Assembly: GCA_029717555.1 (NCBI GenBank) | Contig: JAMDHS010000057.1 | Span: forward strand, 1-64,000 | DNA from: Peribolospora baueri | Lineage: Eukaryota; Basidiomycota; Peribolosporomycetes; Peribolosporales; Peribolosporaceae | Direction of reading: 5' to 3' | DNA: 64,000 nt | Notes under the pieces: generated by a model | The model's database searches: none | What the model was told of the DNA's origin: nothing | What the model saw: the letters and a program-made list of their open reading frames with translations, nothing else | Part shown: in pieces, positions 55,914 through 64,000 of the stretch | How positions within the stretch are numbered: the stretch's first letter is position 1 | Layout of the letters: every line of letters begins with the position of its first letter | Program-made: the position numbers and the translations under genes

Positions 55914-58900
55914 TCAGGACGTCCTAGTCCGCTTCGACGTCGTACCTCTTCTCGCTCCCCATCCACCCCGCCTCGAGACGCGTGCACGTCCACCAGCTCC
56001 TCTGGCTTCTCCCTCGCCGGACGGGCAGGCGTTGGCCCAATGTCCCAGCTGGCCACACTTGAAGCACGCTCCCTCCGTTCCCGTGCCGCCGCCGCTGCCC
56101 CGCGACGCTGAGGGTGCGCTCGAGCCCGCGTACGGAGCTGATCCCGTCTCGTCTGTCCTCGCCGCTTTTCTCTTCGTCGGCGCGATTTTTCTCTTCCTCC
56201 CGTCCACATCTCCCGCTCTCCCTCTTCTTCCTCGACCGCCAGCTGTGCTTCCCCTTCCCCTTCTCCGCCCTCCGCCGCCGCCGCCGCCGCCGTCTGGGCC
56301 GTCGTCGTAGTTATCAGGTTCCGAGTCTTCGCCGCCAGCTGGGTCGTCTGTGCCTCCGTCCTCGCCCGGTTGGGGGTTCATAAGCCGGCCCACGCCGCGC
56401 AAGTATCGCTGGACGGTCTGTGCGAGTCATGTCGAAAGATGCGCCATTGAGTAGCCGATGGCGTCCAGTGCCCCCCTCCCCCCCCATTAGATGTACGGCA
56501 GCCGTCTCGGTCCACTCACTTCTACGAGCGTCCGGAACTCCCGCCTCGACCTGATGAACACTTCGCGATACTCCGTCAGGCTCTCCTCCACGACCTCTTC
56601 CTTGGTCCGATGACCATCGCAGATGAGCTTCATGCGGTATTCAGTCTGACAGCAAGAGACGGGAGCGGAAGAGAAGGAGTCGGGTCCGATTACGGGCCTG
56701 TTCCAACCGGTTTCGACCCCAGACAGGAACCCGATCTTGGCTCACCTCCCTTCGCAATTGGGGTTTGCTCAGACTCTTCTCGAAGCCCATGGCGTTGAAG
56801 CCCTCGACGAGGGCGACGCCGAGCGTGCTTGGTACGAGGTACTTGGTTTGCCCCTCCTGCTTGATCATGACGTACTCGCGCTCGATGACTTTGGCAATGT
56901 GCTCCGCGATCGTCGCGTCCGTTCCGATTCCGTTCTTATCCATCAACGACACCAGGTCGGCTTCCGTGAGCAGGCTCGGTCGCGATGTCTTGCCTTCTCG
57001 TAGCTCGCACACGGTTGGCACAAAAGTTTCTCCTTGTCGGAAAGACGGAAGGAAGTTGGTACCCCACTTGTCATACGGGTACACATCCAGGTAATTGCGA
57101 TCCAGGATGATCAAGCCTGTCCGGTAGCATGGAGAGCGCTCGACGAGCAACAAAAGAAAGGTCAGCGCGTTCACTTCAACGCCGGACCTCGGTGGTCGGC
57201 TGAACGCACCACTCGCGGTGAACTCCTCGTCAGCAATGACGACATCCACCGTCGTCTGTCTTCCCACAGCGTCCTTGGAGCAAGAGGCCAAAAAGCGCCT
57301 GGTGATGAATTCGTACACTCGTTTGTCGTCACCACCTAATTGCGCGTTGTGGGCAGTAGGATGGATTGGTGGATGCGCCTTGTCGTTCTTCCGCCCGTTT
57401 CGCGGCCGCTCGAACTCGCTGCTCTTGAGACTAATCGCCCGGGGAAGGAGATGATGAATAGCGGAGTTGGAATGTGAGTATCCTCCCGCCCACGGGAAGA
57501 ACAAAAAAAGGGGAGGAAACGAAAGGTGGCCTCACCTCTGTGCGAAAGCACCCCAAGCAGGATCAACAGTCTGCTTTTCGATTAACCGCATGAAATCGAA
57601 ATCCTTGTCGTATTGATCCGTCTCCGTCCTCGGGTAACTCAGGAAACCTTTCTGGTACAGACTTTCAGCGATCTACGTGGGTGGAAAGAAAACACGGGCG
57701 ACTGTCATCACCCAGGGCAAGCGAAAAAAGGGCACGGCGACGGGGCAGCGAGCGAATGCTCACGTCCAAAACGCGCTTTGGGGAGAGCCTCAATAGTCGC
57801 GATCCAGCCTTTTGGAGCTCGACGGTGGTCAGGGGAAGCGGCTTCCTAAGAATAGGGGAAAGGGGACCGTCAGCAAGGTCAAGTCGGCGGCCATCGCGGG
57901 AGCATGACAGACAGGAGCGAGGCCCACGCACGATTTCTTCGTCTGCTTATCAGTCACTCTCGTCACCGTCGCGGTTCCGTGCCGGACGCACTGCTCGAAG
58001 AGAACGAGGGCAGCGAGCCAGTCGAACAGGTGTCCTCTCTTCCATCTAAAGTCGACACGGTACGCGCCGCCCTCGTCGAGACCGTCTTTCGAGCCGAGGG
58101 ACTCGTCGATGCGATCCAAGGAGACGTGGATGTACCAGAAAGTTTCCGGTACGAAGGATTGCACGCGCTCGTATTGGTCGACGACGAAACCGAGCGTAGG
58201 GAATTGACACGGCCCTGAGAATGGCCGTCGACGAGGTCTCTCAAGTCAGTCCAAGCCCGTCGGTCTGGCAGCGTGCGGGCAGCTTGGGAACTTGCTCACC
58301 GTAGCTGACGATGTTATTTCCCAGCTCGTCGGCGAACCTGTCCTGGAGGGCCATCGTCAACATTCGAGTGAAGGCCGATCCTATCCGAAGATCGAGGGCT
58401 CTGCGAGCGTCTACTGCTTTTACTTGTCGCCAGTCTAGCTCTGTGGGGCTCTGCGCGGCTCTATGGATCTGACTGAGGAAGGGAGACAGGAAACAGGTTG
58501 GATTCGATGGCCGGTCCCCAGAGGAAGAAAAGTTTTCCGACCGACGACCAGGACGGATGAGGATCGAGGAAGGGACTCACTCGGCAATGATGGCACTGAA
58601 CCTGGCACGTTCTACGACAATATTTCTGTTCACCCCCTTGCACACGCCGACGACCTCGCCGCCGATGGCCTCGCCTTCTCTGTCGCAGTCGGTCCATATC
58701 ATGAGCCTATTGGCGTGACGCGCTTCGGTTTTGAGGTTGGATGAGATGGTTTGATTGTTCTTATTGTAGAGGGGAGCAAGCGGACAGAAGAATACGTGAG
58801 GGTTTGCACGGCGCGGATTGGGCGGGGGAGAGACAACTTACCGAAGCGACTTTTTCGACGATGGGCACATCGAACAAGACGAACGGATCCACGCTTCTCC

Positions 58901-59311
58901 ACCTTCTGTACTCTTCGGGAAATTCAGTGTCCGTGAGGTGGCCGGTGACGGAGGTGACGGTGAAATCGACGTGGCCGGGATGGCCGGGCAGTCTGTAGGG
59001 GAAATCATAATTCCTGATGTACTTGTTCTGAGTTTGGCGCTGCGTTTAAAGATCGACGAGCGAATGCGGTCAGGGTAAGGGTAAGGGCGCGTGACGAGAG
59101 AGGGGTGCTTGTCGAGCTAGTAGCTCACGCTGCGAAACTGTCCTGAGGACAAAATCTGAGTGATGGACTTTGCAATCGAAGCTGCACGACGGGCGGGCAG
59201 GTTCAGCCATCGAGGGCGAGTAGAAACGTAAAATGTAAAAAAGCAGCGGGCGGCGGGGCGGACAAGCGCATGATTTTGCTCACGTTTCTCAGCCACGCAC
59301 AACACCCTCAT
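55914..59311 (-). CDS. TOP3: DNA topoisomerase III (type IA) with C-terminal zinc knuckle
   Basis: Decatenates recombination intermediates with the RecQ helicase and Rmi1. Twelve exons: 59311-59284, 59181-59129, 59039-58842, 58759-58581, 58472-58300, 58214-57932, 57845-57764, 57672-57536, 57430-57210, 57116-56746, 56645-56520, 56417-55914; 784 residues in phase. Toprim motifs: CVAEKPSIAKSI and WTDCDREGE; the catalytic Tyr is in GFLSYPRTETDQY; further marks are DKAHPPIHPT, LDRNYLDVYPYDKWG, MDKNGIGTDATIAEHI and the C-terminal VQRYLRG. Past the core comes a Gly/Asp-rich linker, a basic patch, CFKCGQLGHWANACP (CCHC zinc knuckle) and an Arg/Gly/Ser tail. Yeast Top3 (656) lacks such a knuckle; animal TOP3A/B carry other zinc fingers. 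Identification is secure. Confidence 0.97.
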
Positions 59312-60104
59312 GTCGTCTGCGTCGTTCGCTCGATCGCATCGACATGATCAACCCGTCCCAGGCGACGGTCCGGGGCCCGACTTGACTTGGCTTGAGCGTC
59401 GGTCGTCCGGGTCGCCGTCGCAGATGACAGATGGGACCAAAGTGGAGGGAGTGGGGTGGGATGGAAGGGAGGGCGAAGGTATGAATGAAGAAGAGAAAAG
59501 GAAGACAAAGAAATCGGTCGGTCGGCTCGCTCGCTCGGACTTGGGGGTGGAAGTGAAAAGTGAGAAGTGAGAGGCCGGGACGGTCGGTCATTTACGCGGT
59601 CGATCATTTTGCGCATTGTGCGTGCGCGGACGCGACCGCAACGCAACGCGTGAAGGAGCGCCCTTGCGGCCAGGCAAGTCTGCTCGCCTCGGCGACGTCT
59701 ATTAAAACCCACCGCCCATCTTTCATCTAAATTTGATCCTAAGAAAACCCCCAAGTCGTATGTAGGCCTTTCTTCATCGCAATGGAAAAAGCAAAAATCC
59801 TTTTTCAGGATCTGAGCATGCCGGGCGGCCGGCCCCAGTCAGGCTTGCTACAATTTCGATTCAATTCGCTTTCGCACAAAACGCATGAGGCGCCCGCCGA
59901 CTGCGCTTTCACCTCACGAGATCCTAGCTACCTTCAGCCTAGAGAAGGATCCGAGAATAAAACAAAGGAAACGCAAAAGACAAGACAAGAAAAAGGGAAT
60001 ACAGGGGTGACAGTGGGCGCATGACGGAGGAGGCGACGGATGGGTTGCGCTCCAAGGAAAAACGGAGACGAGTCGGGAATCAGCGACGACCTAAGCGGGG
60101 CCAC
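59312..60104. other. Intergenic region upstream of TOP3
   Basis: 793 nt. It contains the TOP3 promoter and the ALDH 3' flank. No gene, RNA or repeat array recognised. Confidence 0.55.
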
Positions 60105-61846
60105 TTAGAGCGGCGGAGGGCCGCTGAGGTTGACGTGGACGGCCTGCGTAGGAGAAAAGAAAGGGTGTCAGCCACATCGAAAAAGCCGCTCTCACGCCCC
60201 TCCACCGAACTTACCTTGACGTTGGTGTAGTTCTGCAGGGCATACTCGCCAAGCTCCCTGCCAAAGCCAGACTGCTTGTAGCCGCCAAACGGCACCTGGA
60301 AGTCGATCGCATTGTACGTGTTGACCCACACGGTGCCGGCGTGGAGACGGTGGGCAACGTCGAGAGCGCGGCTGATGTTCGTGGAGAAGACGCCGGCGGC
60401 GAGGCCGTAGACGGTGTCGTTGGCAATCTTGATGAGCTCGTCAATGTTCTCAAACTTTTGGACGACGACCACAGGGCCGAAGATCTCCTCCCTGGCGATC
60501 TTTGAGTCGTGCTTGACGTCGGTGAAGACGGTGGGCTCGATGAAGTAGCCGTCCTTGTCGTTGCCGGTGCCACCTCGCAAGAGCGTCGCGCCGCCGTCCT
60601 TCTTTCCAGACTCGATGTAGGACATGATGCGGTTGTACTGAACCTGGGAGATCTGAGGGCCTTGGAAGGTCGCGTTGTTGAAGGCGTCACCGACCTGGAT
60701 GTTCTTGCAGACCTCGGAGAACTTTTCGATAAACTTGTCGTAGATCGAGTTCTGGATGTAGAGGCGCGACCCGGCGCAGCAGATCTGGCCCGAGTTGTTG
60801 TAGATGCCAAAGGCGGCCCACCTGGCGGAGACTTCGAGGTCGGCATCGTCGAGAATGATGTTGGGCGACTTGCCTCCGAGCTCGAGGGTGACCTTCTTGA
60901 GGTTGGTCTGAGCGGCGACCTTCATGATCTGGCGGCCGACGAGGGTCGAGCCGGTGAACGCAACCTTGTCAATGTCCATGTGGGCAGAGATGGCGGCGCC
61001 GGCGTCGAGACCGTAGCCGGAGATGACGTTGAGCACACCGGGAGGGAAGCCGGCTTCGACGGAGAGCTCGGCGAGGCGGAGGGCAGAGAGGGGCGTCAGT
61101 TCGGACGTCTTGATGACGACGGTGTTGCCGGTGGCGAGAGCGGGGGCGACCTTCCAGGAGAACATCATGGCGGGGAAGTTCCAGGGGATGATCTGGCCGC
61201 ACACGCCGATGGGCTCGTGGCGGGTGTAGGCCAGCCTGGACTCGTCGACCTCGATGACCTTGCCCTGGCTAGAAGGGCCGAGGAGGAAGGAGAAGTTAGA
61301 GAAGAAAAGACGGTGAGGCGAACAAGGGGAGGGTGCTCACTTCTTGTCGGCCCAACCGCCGTAATACCTGAAGACGCCGGCGGTCTGGACGAGGTCATAG
61401 CCACGGCTAGCGGAGAAGCGCTTTCCGTTGTCCTGCGACTCGATGGCGGAGAGCTCGTCGATGTGTTCTTCGATCAGGTCGGCGAAACGGCAGAGGAGCT
61501 TGCCGCGGTCCGAGCCGCTGGTCTTGAGGCCCCAAACCTCGTTGTACGCCTTGCGAGCGGCGGCGACGGCGATGTCGACATCCTTGGCGGTCGCCTCGCA
61601 GACCTTGGCGATCTCCTTGCCGGTGGCGGGGTTGAGGACGGTGAGGAGCTTGCCTTCTGCGCCGTCGACGAACTTGTTGTTGATGAAGAGACTAGGGGGG
61701 GAGGGGTCACGTACGTCAGCGATCGGCGGCCGGCGTCCGGACCGAGAGATCGGCTAGTGCGACTCGGGCTGGGCTCACCCTCCGGAGAAGGAGCTGGTCT
61801 TGACGGGGGAGTTACCGCCAAAGGTGAGGTTTACGGTGGGTGGCAT
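60105..61846 (-). CDS. NAD(P)+-dependent aldehyde dehydrogenase (ALDH1/2-like)
   Basis: Oxidises aldehydes, most likely acetaldehyde, to acids. Five exons: 61846-61779, 61691-61341, 61268-60215, 60143-60105 make four coding blocks; 503 residues in phase. Visible marks: LFINNKFVDG, LNPATGKEIAKV, the PWNFPAMMFSWKVAPALATGNTVVIK cofactor block, FTGSTLVGRQIM, the general-base Glu in LELGGKSPN (about 270), the catalytic Cys in GQICCAGSR (about 303), EEIFGPVV and PFGGYKQSGFGRE. The N-terminus (MPPTVNLTFGG) has no mitochondrial leader, so a cytosolic enzyme is likely. A TATAAA lies about 120 nt upstream. The 13-residue last exon supplies the usual VHVNL end. Confidence 0.96.
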
Positions 61847-64000
61847 GGCGGAAGAGAGACAAGGAAGGAGCGGTTGGGGAAGAAAAAAAGATTGGGTGAA
61901 AGTGGGGGATTGGAGGGTGGATGTGGAGGAGAGAGGGAGAGGCGGGGCTGTCGAGGCCGGGGTTTTATATTTGAGCGGGAAGAAGACGGTTGGGTTGGGG
62001 TTTGTGCGGGGAAGGCCGGGGAAAGATGGAGAGTGGGTGAATGGCTGGAAGGAAGGAAGGAAAGGTGCTGGCAGCATCGACCAGCTTCTCCACCTCAATC
62101 CCCGTCTCCGTCTCCGTCTCCGTGGTGCCCCGCCCCCACGATGGAACGAAGGCGGGGGTGATGGCGACGTCGAGTCGAGTCGAGGGTCGTCGGAGTGCCG
62201 TGCCGTGCAGTGCAGCACATCGCTTGCTTGGCCACTCGCGTGCCTGCTCGTCTTTCCGACCCTCCCCTCTCCTCGTCTTGTCTCTTCCTCGCCTTGCCTT
62301 GCTTTGCCTCGCCTGGATAGGTGGCCCTCGACAACCGTCTCGGCCACGTCACGGCGGAGGCTGATCGCTGGCAGGAGGATCTCCCCTTCTCTTTGCGTCC
62401 TCGCCCCTGGCCAGCTAGCTTGCTGACCAGCGTCCGCCATACCCCCGCAGCAGCTGCGGCCTCCCCGCACGGAATGGGGGCGACGGACGACGCTGGCTGG
62501 TTGGTTGGCTTTTCATGCCACGCACGCGACCGGAGGAAGACGGCGGACGGAAGGAAGGAAATGCGGAGATATGGATGGATAGATGGATAGACGGATGGAT
62601 AGATGGGTGGAGCAGATAGCCGTACAGGAAGAAGAAGAAGAAGAAGCACGTCCGCATACCATACCGTACAGCACAGACAGACAGTACATACCCGGATGGG
62701 GTGCGTGGATAGACGACGTCCCGGTTGGCTGCCCTGCCCTCGCCGGTTGGCTGGCTGGGATTGTTTTCGGTCGGAGAGGAGAGATGGACACACACACATA
62801 CCCGATGGGCCGGATATAAGCCAGCGCCTGGTCGAGGCAGACAGCAGACAGCAGACAGCAGAGCAGACAAACGAGCGCCCTGGAGGACCAAGAGAGCGAA
62901 CGAGAAGAGGCGAGGCGAGGCGGATTCCCGCGTCCGAGTCGGGGAGAGCGATTCCTTGTCCTTGTCCTTGTCTTGTCCTTGTCCTCGTCCTCGCTCGTCC
63001 TTGTCGTCGCTGACGGCAGAAGAACAACCCCTCTCCGCGCCGTACATCGTTCGACCAAACCCCACCTGCTTGCACAACTGCGCCGCAGACTCACCCACGC
63101 GCTTCACTTCTCTCGCTCCACTACGTCACTACGGGACAGGTCGGGCGGGAGCTTAATAATAATAACTGGCCAGGCAGGCATCGTCGCCAAAGCCAGGGAG
63201 TAGGTCGTCGAGAGTCGGGACAGGTCGGAGCCCCGCATTCTTCTCCACGCACCCCACATCCCCTTCTCCTCGTCGAGCGAGCCTCGTCGGACGGCTGCCG
63301 GAAGCGGTCAGCGCTCACAAAACACCAAAGGAATGCCATCGCGTCTCATCGCCCTTCCTTCCATCCTTGGCCACAGTCCATGGCCGATCTACGCGCTTGT
63401 TCTTCCAACGCCAGCACCCTCCCATCCATCGAGCTCTGTCACAACACAACGCCTACCTGACACCGACCGGAACACCGGCGTTGGTCTCCCACGTGGTCCA
63501 CATCCATCGTCTTGCTCAGTCGCCGCCGCATCGACGTGAACTGTCGTCACGTCACCGCTCGTCTCGTTTCGTCTTGTCGCGTCGCAGAACAACTTGGTTG
63601 ATTGATTTATTCGGTTTAGGGTCCGTAAGTCAGGCTAATAGGGCCTAGAGGGGACACTAACGCGTACATCGTGGAAAAAGAAAGGAACTGCGGTAGTGCG
63701 GGCAGGTCGAAGCGGCGAGTGGGGGAAGGGAGGGGACAGTCAAGTAGGACGAGCACGATATGAGAAAAGCATAGCCCTGGTCGCAGGGGGTGGGTAAGGG
63801 AATCAAAGACTCATATAACTGTGCGGACACACAAAAGTGCCGGTGCAGGGGGTACTTCAGGGATGAGTGACGAGTTGGCAGACCGGTTCGGACAGCGGGT
63901 CAGTTTAGCCCCTATGGAGGATGGAGGGGTCGTTGGGGGGGGGGGAAGGGTCGTAGGAGGGTGGGCGGGGTTCGGGGGAGGCATCTGGACCGCCGGGGCA
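61847..64000. other. Gene-free repeat-rich flank
   Basis: 2.15 kb with a TATAAA for ALDH (61964-61969, minus) and several microsatellites: GGAT/GATA units (62567-62610), AGAAGA (62631-62646), CAGCAGA (62843-62865), CCTTGT/CCTCGT (62950-62995). The last 400 nt are G-rich. No gene supported. Confidence 0.55.
61964..61969 (-). promoter_or_regulatory. TATA box of the ALDH gene
   Basis: TATAAA on the minus strand, 118-123 nt upstream of the start codon. Confidence 0.6.

Noticed and set aside
60509-62161. 550-codon plus-strand ORF antisense to ALDH
   Set aside because: Runs across the ALDH exons and introns alike and into the repeat flank; a shadow of GC-rich codon use.

Overview
The window is nuclear DNA of a filamentous or yeast-like basidiomycete. 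Coding DNA is GC-rich and cut by many short introns (mostly 50-190 nt, gtgag/gtaag donors, cag/tag acceptors). A complex I subunit, a fungal Pma1 proton pump, Atg14-type autophagy, secreted GH25 and GH28 enzymes and no operons all fit. Intron density and intergenic simple repeats suggest Pucciniomycotina or Exobasidiomycetes-type Ustilaginomycotina; the exact taxon is not claimed. Gene models were spliced by hand; for nearly all of them the exon phases add up exactly to an open frame.

Layout. 1-4956: repeat-rich flank with one small gene (minus) whose first exon is only ATG and whose product starts MGSCLS. 4957-8463: PMA1. 9893-10495: small secreted protein. 10937-11811: relic of a succinate-semialdehyde-type dehydrogenase, convergent with an intact SDR (12089-13495). 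14038-15128: a long near-perfect inverted repeat. 15488-24681: GNA1, an ATG14/UVRAG-family gene, a DnaJ protein, a Sna3/Sna4-like Pmp3-family protein with a PPSY tail, and a MetE-like protein. 25531-36725: secreted GH28 pectinase, tripeptidyl peptidase II, secreted GH25 muramidase. 37957-49982: RRS1, a 717-residue unknown, a TMEM234 homologue, a 91-residue unknown, then UTP7 and RRP36 sharing a 179 bp divergent promoter. 49983-54331: gene-poor stretch with unresolved exons, orphan ORFs and an AATATTCCAC minisatellite. 54332-61846: complex I small subunit and a twin-CX9C EMI1-type protein (divergent), topoisomerase III and an aldehyde dehydrogenase. 61847-64000: no gene seen.

How genes relate. 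Three ribosome-biogenesis factors (RRS1, UTP7, RRP36) lie within 12 kb, two under one promoter. Two mitochondrial proteins share a second divergent promoter. Three secreted products (small protein, GH28, GH25) point to life on plant or bacterial polymers. Several exons are tiny (7, 7, 10 and 12 nt), and five introns carry T runs of 20 or more, always on the sense strand. No tRNA, rRNA, CRISPR array, reverse transcriptase or LTR pair was seen. Nothing here is a convincing new multi-gene system; the best leads are the inverted repeat, the micro-exons, the ATG-only exon with a lipidation motif, and the gene-poor island.
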